NCBI GenBank assembly: GCA_002376845.1
Contig: DFOS01000012.1
Coordinates: 149,044 to 213,043, forward strand
Reading direction: 5' to 3'
Length of the DNA stretch: 64,000 nt
Source: Bdellovibrionaceae bacterium UBA3535
GTDB taxonomy: Bacteria; Bdellovibrionota; Bdellovibrionia; Bdellovibrionales; UBA840
The notes under the pieces are model-generated. The model had not been told where the DNA came from and made no database searches. It saw only the letters and a list, made by a program, of their open reading frames with translations. A program made the translations under genes and the position numbers. Shown one piece after another: positions 35,965 to 44,707 of this stretch. Each line of letters starts with the position of its first letter. Position 1 is the stretch's first letter.

Positions 35965-36871
35965 CCACTCTCCAAGGGTGCTGTGACTTAGCATTGGCTA
36001 GGTATTGCTGAACAAAATCCTTGTACTGCTGAATCAACTTTTTCGTAATCGCACCCGGCCGGCCGCTACCAATGACTTCTTGGTCAATTTTGGTGACCGG
36101 CATAATTTCTTTTGTACTAGAAGTAATGAAGACTTCATCTGCATTGTATAGTGCTTTTAATCTAAATTTATCCTGCTTGATATCGATGTTAGCCTTATCG
36201 GCACAGTGAAATACTATATCGCGGGTAATGCCTTGCAGGATATCCGATTGATTGGGACAAGTTTGAACAACACCATTTTTAACCATAAATATATTAAATG
36301 TGGTTCCTTCTGTTACATATTCTTCATGATCTAAAAAGAAAGTATCATGATATTTACTGCTATCCTTGGGCAAAAGAGCGATAATATTATTTAAATAGTT
36401 GCCTGACTTAATATTGGGATCCATAGATAGCTTGGTGTTTCGCCTTATGTGTGTGCAATATAAAGACATTCCCTTTTCATAGGTTTGAGGACTCGGAAGC
36501 TTTAAGTCATGTAGGTACATGACAATATTTGCTTTACCAGTATTATTTGGGCTTAAATTGATCTGCTCTTTTGCGCAATTGCCCCTCGAAATTTGCAGGC
36601 GTATATAGACATCCTCTATATTTTCTTTTTTATAGAAATCATATATCTGCTCTACCAATTCATTGGGAGTGTAGCCAATATCTAGCTGAATCGCATTAGC
36701 GGAGCGATACAATCTATCCAAATGTTGCTCTAAAGTGAATAGGATCTTGCCATAGGAACGAAAAACTTCATATATCGCATCACCAAACAAAAAGCCTCGG
36801 TCGTAGACAGAAATTTTTGCGTCCTCGGGCTTATATATACTACCATTAACAGAAACTAAGGCCATACTCAC
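35957..36871 (-). CDS. Class IV PLP aminotransferase (branched-chain or D-amino acid type)
   Basis: 304 residues. The fold-type IV signature is complete: ISVYDRGFLFGDAIYEVFR, the PLP-lysine in DPNIKSGNYLNN, EEYVTEGTTFNIF and FITSSTKEIMPVTKI. YIRLQISRG is closer to the YLQ(V/I)TRG of D-alanine aminotransferase than to IlvE, but the pattern is mixed, so substrate is uncertain. Start GTG 36871 overlaps the preceding stop (GTGA); ATG 36865 is also possible. The operon also contains alanine racemase, which would make a D-amino acid role sensible. Confidence 0.85.
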   Translation of the reverse strand: MSMALVSVNGSIYKPEDAKISVYDRGFLFGDAIYEVFRSYGKILFTLEQHLDRLYRSANAIQLDIGYTPNELVEQIYDFYKKENIEDVYIRLQISRGNCAKEQINLSPNNTGKANIVMYLHDLKLPSPQTYEKGMSLYCTHIRRNTKLSMDPNIKSGNYLNNIIALLPKDSSKYHDTFFLDHEEYVTEGTTFNIFMVKNGVVQTCPNQSDILQGITRDIVFHCADKANIDIKQDKFRLKALYNADEVFITSSTKEIMPVTKIDQEVIGSGRPGAITKKLIQQYKDFVQQYLANAKSQHPWRVDV

Positions 36872-37506
36872 CTACATAAAAACTTTTTAATTCTCTGGTC
36901 ACTTAAATGTATTTGCCCGAGATAATAGCGATCATTTAGATTGCTAACGATCACGAAGGCACCACTTAATAGCTTCAGGTGTATAGAATCCTTAGTAGTA
37001 GTAATCAATCCCTTTTTTGCAATTTTATCAAAGAAATAGGAAGTAACATCCATATAGCTATTGCAGCCCGAAGACTTTAAGTTACTAATAAAATAGACTC
37101 TAGTGTTATCTTCATTAAATTTACTTTCTAAAATCGCACCAAAGAGAAAGTCCCCCTTGCTTTCAGACGTATATTGGGAAAAATCTATCATTCCTCCCCC
37201 ATCCATAATAAAGCCATAACTTTTCTTACTTAATGCGCCGGATTGATCGATGAAAAATGCGCGCAGGGGCAAGTATTGACGCTGCACATTCTTAAGCGCC
37301 ACCTTTTTTTGGGTTTCCGTGCGCTCTACTGCGCGTGTACTTAAGTCAAAGTAATCATCATCAAGCCTTGTTCGCATCTCTTCGGGTATTTGCATGGAAT
37401 GGTTACGATTCAATTTAACTTGATGATGGAATTCTGTATTCAGATAGGGGCTATCTGAAGAGCAGGCTAGCAAAAAAAGAAAAACTATATAAATACTTTT
37501 ATTCAT
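36868..37506 (-). CDS. Lipoprotein, unknown
   Basis: 212 residues with lipobox LLAC (Cys15) followed by Ser-Ser-Asp. No family recognised. The body contains strands such as AFFIDQSGALSKKSYGFIMDGG and a conserved-looking CNSYMDV. It overlaps the GYF/TPR gene upstream by 8 bases and the aminotransferase downstream by 4. Confidence 0.65.
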   Translation of the reverse strand: MNKSIYIVFLFLLACSSDSPYLNTEFHHQVKLNRNHSMQIPEEMRTRLDDDYFDLSTRAVERTETQKKVALKNVQRQYLPLRAFFIDQSGALSKKSYGFIMDGGGMIDFSQYTSESKGDFLFGAILESKFNEDNTRVYFISNLKSSGCNSYMDVTSYFFDKIAKKGLITTTKDSIHLKLLSGAFVIVSNLNDRYYLGQIHLSDQRIKKFLCR

Positions 37507-39163
37507 ACTTCAACTTCATTTCCATCTTACGCAAAGGCAAGTATCGAGGAGCCAAACCAATACCTCGATTGATCAGTGACATAGCTCTCTCTTTTTGATT
37601 CATTGCTAGTAATTGCCGAACCTTGCCTGTAATAGCTGGTACAGAATAAGGGTTTAAGACCATAATATAGTCCCATATTTTCTTTTCGCAGTCTGAAAGG
37701 TTGTTTTCTGTACAATATTTTCCGTATTTATGCGCCTCTAAAAGAGTCATCTCTCCACTAAAAATTTTCTCTGTCATTTTTGCTTTAGAATATTGAAACT
37801 CCACTAGAGAAGCCATGGACTGAATCAAAGGATTCTCAGGTGCTAATAAAAAGGCCTTGTCCAAATGCTCACGGAAAGCAATTTGCGAATTGCTTTTGAA
37901 ATATAGCATTGCCAAAGCTGCTTGGTAATATGGGTTTCTTTGATACTTAAATTCCTGCCGTTTAAACAAGATGATAAGCTTTTGCAATACAACCTGCGGA
38001 TGATACAACTCAGAGGATTGCAAGTTTTCTGAAAAGAAATCCGGCGAGACCATTAATGCAGACTCAAATAATTGATTGGCTACATTGTCTTGAGCTCTTT
38101 CTAAAAAAATGAAAGCACTTAGAAATAAAAGCTCCTGCTTTTGATCGATCACATTTTTGTTTAAAGAAAGCATTTCTTTAACATGTTCCTGCTGCTTATC
38201 CGTGCTAAAAGACAAAAAATAGTCCAGTTCAAATTTCAAAAACATATTTGTGGAAGATGCGCTCTCAGTACTGACTTCAACCAATAAATTCTCTGGAGCC
38301 TGTTCTGATTTGTCTAACAACAATAATGTGTCAATTTTATTTAGCTTTGCCATTTCATAATTAGGATATAATAATAAAGAGCTCTCAAAGTTTTTTAGCG
38401 CTGCTTCAAAGTCTTGTCGGTTTAAGTAGATGATACCAAGCCAATTTTTTAGTTTTGCTAGACGATCTGATTGTTTTACACCTTTTATGATTTCCACAAT
38501 CTCTCTTTCAGCTTGTAGATACTTTTCTTGTTGCATTAGAGCTTCGATATATCGCATCTCATCTTCTAAACTTAATTCTTCTTTATCTTTTAGCGATTCC
38601 ACTACAGAATCATAATCGCCAATATAGAGCATATCCCGCAAAGATAAATTAGTAGTTGATTGAGAAACATTTGTCTTATGATCTACCAAAAATGCTTGAT
38701 ATATAAAAACTGAAACTAAAAGAAAAAATAAAAAGTGGCTGAAGCCAAATCTGTTTAGGCTAAAATAACTCGCTTGTTTTGCTTTATTTCTTTTCTTATT
38801 GTCATGAGCATCTATCGTCGTAGCGCTACTACGGTAATTATCAATTTCATCTAGATCACCGGTAGCCTCTTCTTCTAGTACTCTAATTTTGTCACTGATC
38901 GTCTGTGTGTTAATGCCTATGGTTGATGTTAGGTCGACGGTTGCTTCGGAACTTTCCATTTGACGTATTACTTCTTGGTAAACCACCTTAAATATTGGAT
39001 CATCCTTTACCAAACGCCAATGCAAGGACTTGCCTTGCACCTCATTAAAACCTGTGATTTTCTTTGCACTTATCAGCTCAATGATTTCTGTAAGAGTATA
39101 AGGGCCAGCAACGGTGCTGTTGCTTTTAACTAAATACTCCTTGGATTGCTCATTGGATTCCAT
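37499..39163 (-). CDS. GYF / TM / TPR membrane protein
   Basis: 554 residues. An N-terminal GYF_2-like domain (about 9-62: YLVKSNSTVAGPYTLTEIIE, SLHWRLVKDDP) is followed by an acidic linker, one helix (about 143-163, FLFFLLVSVFIYQAFLV) and periplasmic TPR repeats to the end. The same GYF domain type occurs twice in the PilZ protein 3 kb downstream, and GltJ of Myxococcus also joins GYF with a membrane segment. A link to the gliding machine or to c-di-GMP is possible but unproven. It lies 1 base after mlaD. Confidence 0.72.
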   Translation of the reverse strand: MESNEQSKEYLVKSNSTVAGPYTLTEIIELISAKKITGFNEVQGKSLHWRLVKDDPIFKVVYQEVIRQMESSEATVDLTSTIGINTQTISDKIRVLEEEATGDLDEIDNYRSSATTIDAHDNKKRNKAKQASYFSLNRFGFSHFLFFLLVSVFIYQAFLVDHKTNVSQSTTNLSLRDMLYIGDYDSVVESLKDKEELSLEDEMRYIEALMQQEKYLQAEREIVEIIKGVKQSDRLAKLKNWLGIIYLNRQDFEAALKNFESSLLLYPNYEMAKLNKIDTLLLLDKSEQAPENLLVEVSTESASSTNMFLKFELDYFLSFSTDKQQEHVKEMLSLNKNVIDQKQELLFLSAFIFLERAQDNVANQLFESALMVSPDFFSENLQSSELYHPQVVLQKLIILFKRQEFKYQRNPYYQAALAMLYFKSNSQIAFREHLDKAFLLAPENPLIQSMASLVEFQYSKAKMTEKIFSGEMTLLEAHKYGKYCTENNLSDCEKKIWDYIMVLNPYSVPAITGKVRQLLAMNQKERAMSLINRGIGLAPRYLPLRKMEMKLKYE

Positions 39164-39164
39164 T

Positions 39165-40556
39165 TTATAGCGTTATCCCCGCAAGTAAGAGCCTCAGATC
39201 ATCATTCGTTAAATAAAGCCCCGCACCTAAGTAGCCTGAAGTGCCGGCTTGTTGGTCTAAAATATCTTCAAATCCACCTACAACATAAAGGCCTTTGAAG
39301 AAGCTATATTCCAATGATGAACGTACTAACGTTTCTTCAAAATCATAGGCATCCAATGTGAATTTGAGTTTGTTCTTATAAAGATAGTACTCCATCCCAA
39401 CTCCGCCTGCACTTTCGATAATGCCAGCCTTGATAGTTAAATTAAAAAAAGTTTTTGCCATTAATAGGTTAAACTTAAGTTTATCCTGGAATGTGGTAAC
39501 GGTTCTAGTATCTGTTGATGGTGAACTCGGAGGACTGGAAACAAATGTATCCGTTGTCTCGGTTACACCAAGCGGATCATCTACGATTCCCACCTCATAA
39601 TATCGATCTAGGCCTGGTTGAATTTTAAGACTAAGAAAATTCTTAGTCTGGTCTTGCTCCATTAAATAAGTAGAGTGAAAGTCTATATCTGTTGTTAACC
39701 TAGTGGTCTGTCCAAAGAAGTTGCTCACTTCAGTTAAGGTTTCGTTGACATTATCCACTGTAGATTCATCATGCACCAATTTACCAAGAGTGCCCTCTCC
39801 AGAATTTATGGTTGAGGTAATTTCACGAAAGTCTCGCATAGAAGCGTTCAAGTTATCAGAAGTTTCTGACAGGCGACTCCACATCGCTTGAAAGCCACGC
39901 TCTCCTGGATCATCAAAAACTCGGCCTAGCTGGGATGAAACCGTATGAACGTCATCAATGATTTCTCCGATTTTACGTTTACGTGAATTAGAAATCTCAG
40001 CTAAATCTTGAGTGAAAATCTCTAAATTGTTTATAATTCTAGCCACTGGTGTTTCGCGATTGTTGTCCTTTGTAGCAGCATCCTCAATGGTTTTTGCTAC
40101 AGATCCAAGTGAGTTCGCAATTTTTCCTACTTCGTTCATTAATGAGGCCAAGGAGCCAACATCGACCACTTCCTTGATTTGCGCGCCATTTTTTAAATCC
40201 GCACCACTCAAATCCCCTTGCACAACTTCAATATATTTATCACCCAATATACCATTGGCACGTATCTCTATACGGGATGTGGTAGTTAAACGAATGTCCG
40301 AGTCTACCGTTATCTCGACATAGCCCATCCCCTGCTTTAACTGCAAGTCCTCAATGATACCAATATCAATACCTGCCATCTTAATAGCAGACTTTTCAAT
40401 AAGCCCACTAGCATCGGGCACATAGAACCAATATTTTTTTGAAGTCGAGAGAAAGCCCGGCCCCTCGCTCATTTGCAATGACATAAAGATAATCAGGCCC
40501 AATACAAGACTGACTAAAGCACCTACTTTTAACTCTGTTGCCTTATCTAAGTTCAT
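39165..40556 (-). CDS. mlaD: MlaD-type MCE protein with a C-terminal barrel-like domain
   Basis: 463 residues. One N-terminal helix (about 10-30, VGALVSLVLGLIIFMSLQM) anchors a single MCE domain (about 40-120; GSEGxS-like region replaced by DASGLIEKSAIKMAGIDIG, then IRANGILGDKYIEVVQG). A helical stretch follows (about 130-275). The last 170 residues are alternating strands with many aromatics (KLKFTLDAYDFEETLVRSSLEY, LYVVGGFEDIL, GYLGAGLYLTN), resembling a small outer-membrane barrel. Plain MlaD is only about 180 residues, so this could be a self-contained bridge between membranes. It overlaps mlaF by 4 bases. Confidence 0.85.
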   Translation of the reverse strand: MNLDKATELKVGALVSLVLGLIIFMSLQMSEGPGFLSTSKKYWFYVPDASGLIEKSAIKMAGIDIGIIEDLQLKQGMGYVEITVDSDIRLTTTSRIEIRANGILGDKYIEVVQGDLSGADLKNGAQIKEVVDVGSLASLMNEVGKIANSLGSVAKTIEDAATKDNNRETPVARIINNLEIFTQDLAEISNSRKRKIGEIIDDVHTVSSQLGRVFDDPGERGFQAMWSRLSETSDNLNASMRDFREITSTINSGEGTLGKLVHDESTVDNVNETLTEVSNFFGQTTRLTTDIDFHSTYLMEQDQTKNFLSLKIQPGLDRYYEVGIVDDPLGVTETTDTFVSSPPSSPSTDTRTVTTFQDKLKFNLLMAKTFFNLTIKAGIIESAGGVGMEYYLYKNKLKFTLDAYDFEETLVRSSLEYSFFKGLYVVGGFEDILDQQAGTSGYLGAGLYLTNDDLRLLLAGITL

Positions 40557-41305
40557 TCGTGCTTTATCCCTTTGGCGACAAATTTCTGCACCAAATCTAT
40601 GTCAGAATCAAAGAAGGTCTTTGCATTTCCCTCCAGCAATACCTTTCCGCCATCCAACATTGCTATATGATCCCCTAATCGGAAGGCCGCATGGAGATCA
40701 TGAGAGATAACTACTGTTGTAGACTCTCTATTATGATTATGAGTGTTAAGTATTAAATTATCCACCGTTTCCGTCATAACAGGATCAAGACCAGTCGTTG
40801 GTTCGTCATACAAAAGTATGTCTGGGTCTAGTGCGATCGCCCGCGCTAGACCACAACGCTTTCGCATCCCACCACTCAACTCGGAGGGCAATTTGTCATA
40901 ATGCTCCTCAGATAGACCTACTTGACTCAACTTAAGTTTGGCAATTTCTAGCTTCTGCTCTTTACTAAGGTCTTTACGAAACTCTTGTATGGGAAACAGG
41001 ACGTTCTCTATAGTAGTAAAATCATCAAATAAAGCGGCATCCTGAAATAACATACCAAAATGACTACGAAAGCGTATCATTTGCTCGTCATTTAACAAAC
41101 CAATATCTGTTCCCAAAACATTTATAGAGCCAGAAGTTGGCCGAATCAAACCTAATACATGCTTGATTAATACAGATTTACCGGTACCACTAAATCCAAT
41201 AATGACGGTAATTTTTCCTTTGGGAATATTCAAAGTAATGCCATCAAGAATGTACTTTTCACCGTCAAAGGTTTTTCTTAAGTCTTTTATTTCTATTGCG
41301 TTCAT
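40553..41305 (-). CDS. mlaF: MlaF-type ABC transporter ATPase
   Basis: 250 residues from ATG 41305, overlapping the mlaE stop (ATGA); the frame extends to 41317. Walker A GFSGTGKS, Q-loop MLFQDAALFDD, ABC signature LSGGMRKR, Walker B ILLYDEPTTGLDP and His-switch VVISHD are all present. It powers the MlaE permease for phospholipid movement between membranes, with the MCE protein downstream. Confidence 0.93.
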   Translation of the reverse strand: MNAIEIKDLRKTFDGEKYILDGITLNIPKGKITVIIGFSGTGKSVLIKHVLGLIRPTSGSINVLGTDIGLLNDEQMIRFRSHFGMLFQDAALFDDFTTIENVLFPIQEFRKDLSKEQKLEIAKLKLSQVGLSEEHYDKLPSELSGGMRKRCGLARAIALDPDILLYDEPTTGLDPVMTETVDNLILNTHNHNRESTTVVISHDLHAAFRLGDHIAMLDGGKVLLEGNAKTFFDSDIDLVQKFVAKGIKHE

Positions 41306-42105
41306 AAACCAGTCCAAACAAGAAATAAGCGAATCATTTTGGTTAAAAAGAAGTCGGAAACAATAATTAATACCATGGAATTTACCACTCCTGAATTGGT
41401 AGCCTCGCCCACCCCTTTTGCGCCGCCTTTAGTATGATAGCCTCGATAGGTACAAATAGTTCCAAATAGACCACCAAATACAAACGCCTTAAACAAGCCC
41501 TCATTCAAATGCTGCGGGTTAAGCCATACCTTTAATTTATCGATAAATACCGCACTATCTAAATTCAAAAGGTAAACGCTTATGAAGTAGGCTCCCAACA
41601 TAGCTACAAAACAAAAAACACCATTCAAAAGAGGCATAGCTATGAGCGCGGCAATGATTCTCGGGCCAATAAGAAATTGCTTTGGATTGATTCCCATAAC
41701 AGCGAACGCATCGATTTGCTCTGTAACCCGCATTGTTCCAAGTCGAGCGGCCATCGCCCCGCCGGCACGGGCAGAAACAATCAATCCCGTTAGCACCGGC
41801 CCTAGCTCTCGAAATATTCCCAGTCCTACAGTAGGACCAACTAAATTTTCAGAGTTAATTGTTTTGTAGCCCAAGTATATTTGAAACGACAAAACCATAC
41901 CTGTAAAGAAAGCTGTTAAACAAATAATGAATATGGATTTATTGGCCACAAATTCCAAATGTTTCACCAGCTGATCCATTCGATAGGGCTTTTTAAAAAA
42001 CAAGCGTACTGATTCATACCCAAAAATGCTAAACTTACCAAGGAAGATCATATAATCTTCAATTGCTGTTCGTAATTGCTGTATAAAATTAGTCACAAAA
42101 ATCAT
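41302..42105 (-). CDS. mlaE: MlaE-type permease
   Basis: 267 residues with the N-terminal amphipathic helix and about five membrane helices of the family. The signatures PVLTGLIVSARAGGAMAARLGTMRVTEQIDA and GINPKQFLIGPR are diagnostic of MlaE/YrbE. MlaB and MlaC genes are not next to it. ATG 42105 overlaps the alr stop, coupling lipid transport to alanine racemase translation. Confidence 0.94.
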   Translation of the reverse strand: MIFVTNFIQQLRTAIEDYMIFLGKFSIFGYESVRLFFKKPYRMDQLVKHLEFVANKSIFIICLTAFFTGMVLSFQIYLGYKTINSENLVGPTVGLGIFRELGPVLTGLIVSARAGGAMAARLGTMRVTEQIDAFAVMGINPKQFLIGPRIIAALIAMPLLNGVFCFVAMLGAYFISVYLLNLDSAVFIDKLKVWLNPQHLNEGLFKAFVFGGLFGTICTYRGYHTKGGAKGVGEATNSGVVNSMVLIIVSDFFLTKMIRLFLVWTGL

Positions 42106-43190
42106 ACAAACTTCTCAACCAATACGCGCGGGACTCTTTCACTAATTGATGTCAATATTTCATAGGGAATGGTTTTCTCTAAACGAGCCTGTTCATAAAC
42201 TGCTTCTGGCTCATTACCAAAAACATAGACTACATCCCCCATTTTTACGTTTTCTAAATCTGTTACATCAATCATACAGTAATCCATGCACACAATCCCA
42301 ACTTGTGAAACTTTTTGTCCATGACATTCGAACACATAGCGACTGGAAAGATGGCGCTTTAAACCGTCCGCATAGCCAATGGGCAACACCGCTATTTTAG
42401 ATTTTCTCTTCGCCCTCCAAATGGGGCCATAAGATACTCCTTCTCCGCTATCTACGGAATGGATTTTTACAATTCTTGTTTTCAAGCGCATAACCGGTTT
42501 TAAATTTTCATCTTTTGCGGTTGAATAACCGTATAGAGAAATTCCAGGGCGAGCCCCAAAGTCCTCCACTTCTCCTTTGGCTAATAAGGCGTCTGTATTA
42601 TATAGATGCTTTACCTCTACACCAGCAAAGTGTCTATTTACACAGCTCTCAAAATATTCATATTGTTTAGCTGCTGGAGAATCCTCTTCTAACAACGTCT
42701 TTCCATTTGCAAAGTGACTCATCACTCCTTGAATGTGAATTTTATTGCCAATGGATTTTTCTATGCAGGTTTGCGCTTCATTGGGATGTATTCCCATTCT
42801 ATTCATAGCAGTATTAAGTTCAACATGCACAGAAGTGTCAGCCAAGTCATCAATATGGCTTAAATCTGATAAGACTGGTGTGATATTGTATTTATCAATT
42901 ATATCTTTGCAATTCTTATAGATGGAAGCAAAGCATAGGATTTGCTCCTTATAACCCAGTCTGCGAAGGTGTATTGCTTCTTCAATGGTAACAACTCCTA
43001 AAGAGTTTATCTTTTCATGCTCCAATAAAGACAGCAATAAAGAGACACCATGTCCATAGGCATCTGCTTTCACCATAGGGCAAAAAAAGGGATTTTTTAC
43101 TTTTTGCCGAATATAGTTCAAATTATGCAGAAAGTTTTCACTGGAAATTTCTGCGTATGTGGGCCTGCTAAGGCTTTCTGATTTAGCCAT
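42102..43190 (-). CDS. alr: Alanine racemase
   Basis: 362 residues, full length. The PLP-lysine lies in CPMVKADAYGHG (about residue 41), GARPGISLYGY binds PLP phosphate, and the catalytic Tyr region is VDSGEGVSYGPIWRA. It makes D-alanine for peptidoglycan. AAAGG before ATG 43190 supports the start, which overlaps the GGDEF gene by 8 bases. Confidence 0.95.
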   Translation of the reverse strand: MAKSESLSRPTYAEISSENFLHNLNYIRQKVKNPFFCPMVKADAYGHGVSLLLSLLEHEKINSLGVVTIEEAIHLRRLGYKEQILCFASIYKNCKDIIDKYNITPVLSDLSHIDDLADTSVHVELNTAMNRMGIHPNEAQTCIEKSIGNKIHIQGVMSHFANGKTLLEEDSPAAKQYEYFESCVNRHFAGVEVKHLYNTDALLAKGEVEDFGARPGISLYGYSTAKDENLKPVMRLKTRIVKIHSVDSGEGVSYGPIWRAKRKSKIAVLPIGYADGLKRHLSSRYVFECHGQKVSQVGIVCMDYCMIDVTDLENVKMGDVVYVFGNEPEAVYEQARLEKTIPYEILTSISERVPRVLVEKFV

Positions 43191-44706
43191 TATTTGCCTT
43201 TATTTTTTCGTAGCTTGGCGGCGGTATGGCTTCAAAGTCTGGCTCGAAACCTTCCGGCGCTTGCGCTACACAAACACGGTTTCTTGACGTTTCTTTTACT
43301 TTGTACAAAGCATCATCTGCCACCTTTACCAGGGATTCGGCATCTTTTGCAATGGCAGGGTATTCACTTACCCCCAAGCTAATGGAGACAAATCCCATAG
43401 GCTGCTTCTCCCCATGGGGGAATTTTGTTGATTCCACGACACGGCGTAATTTTTCTGCCTTCAAAGCTGCACCACGAAGATCCGTGTGCGGCAATATTAT
43501 ACTAAATTCTTCCCCTCCTAAGCGCGCTACAATATCGTTAGCCCGGGAAGTCTTTTGCATGATCTTAGCAATGGATTTTAAAATCAAATCACCATTTTGG
43601 TGGCCATTGGTATCATTATAAGTTTTAAAATGATCAATATCTAAATAGATCAATGAGACTGGGTACTTGGTTCTTCTAGAACGATTGATTTCTTCTTCCA
43701 ATTTTTCATTATAAAAACGACGGTTGTATAAGCCAGTTAGAGGATCTTTAATGGCCATTTCATGCATACGCATTTTCATAACCGCATTTTGATAATTCAA
43801 ACGCAGCACTTGTAAAAAGTTGTCATAGACTCTTCGATGGCTTGCCTCTTCAATGTCTTGCAGTAAAATGATACCGGCAACTTGATTTTCTGATATTAGG
43901 GGGCTGGCCAATATTTTATCAAAACCAAAAACTTCTCTTGCCATGGCCTTCAAATCTTCCATTTCTTGTGGCTTTGCCACCGCGGCATTATAATCCTTTG
44001 GATCTATATTTTTTAACGAAACTCCCACCCCCTTGTGGTCTTCTATATTAAGGCCGGCAGCCTTATATAGGAGTAGGGACGTATATGCTGGTAAGTGTTT
44101 AAAGTATACAACCTTTTCCCCGCCTAGCAGCTTGGAAGTATGTTGTAAAAATGTATCCAAAACCTGGTCTACTTCCGTAACCTTAGTTACATCATGCATG
44201 AAATTGTTAATCTGAATGATTTCCTCTTTTTCTTGGGAAATTTGAACATTCAAATCTTCTAAAGATTTATTTTTATGTGCCAGCTCCTCTAGCAGCTGCT
44301 CATTTTGATACTGCAAAAATAATTTTTCTATGGTGCGATCTACCGTTACGATCACATCACCAATGTCCTCAAAGGGCTTATGCAGATAATCATAGGCACC
44401 CAAGCGAATCGCTTGTAGAGCCGTATCCAAACTTGCATGGGAAGTCATGATAATAAATTGAATATCCTCCGAGAATGCCGATACATTTTCCAATAGGTCG
44501 ATACCACTCATACCCGGCATACGAATGTCCGATAGGATTACATGTGGAGGCTCTTTCTGGATCGCTTCCCATGCTTCATCGGCAGTCGGATAGAGTTGCA
44601 CCTGAAACCCGGCTCCTTCTAGCGCGTCTTGTAAAATGGAACGAATACTCTCTTCGTCATCCACTACATAAACCATAAAATCACTGCGTATTTTACTAAT
44701 ATCCAA
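43183..44706 (-). CDS. Response regulator with GAF and GGDEF domains (diguanylate cyclase)
   Basis: 507 residues. Receiver domain (about 12-130) with VVDDEES acidic pocket, phospho-acceptor Asp in VILSDIRMPGMSG, and Lys in YLHKPF. A coiled segment and a GAF-like domain (about 170-310) follow. The GGDEF domain (about 320-480) has an intact RLGGEEF active site and an RxxD inhibitory site (RAND) exactly five residues before it, so it should make c-di-GMP with product feedback. No EAL domain. The start is TTG 44706 or ATG 44676. The histidine kinase gene ends 2 bases upstream and is the likely phosphodonor. Confidence 0.93.
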   Translation of the reverse strand: MDISKIRSDFMVYVVDDEESIRSILQDALEGAGFQVQLYPTADEAWEAIQKEPPHVILSDIRMPGMSGIDLLENVSAFSEDIQFIIMTSHASLDTALQAIRLGAYDYLHKPFEDIGDVIVTVDRTIEKLFLQYQNEQLLEELAHKNKSLEDLNVQISQEKEEIIQINNFMHDVTKVTEVDQVLDTFLQHTSKLLGGEKVVYFKHLPAYTSLLLYKAAGLNIEDHKGVGVSLKNIDPKDYNAAVAKPQEMEDLKAMAREVFGFDKILASPLISENQVAGIILLQDIEEASHRRVYDNFLQVLRLNYQNAVMKMRMHEMAIKDPLTGLYNRRFYNEKLEEEINRSRRTKYPVSLIYLDIDHFKTYNDTNGHQNGDLILKSIAKIMQKTSRANDIVARLGGEEFSIILPHTDLRGAALKAEKLRRVVESTKFPHGEKQPMGFVSISLGVSEYPAIAKDAESLVKVADDALYKVKETSRNRVCVAQAPEGFEPDFEAIPPPSYEKIKANNG

Positions 44707-44707
44707 T

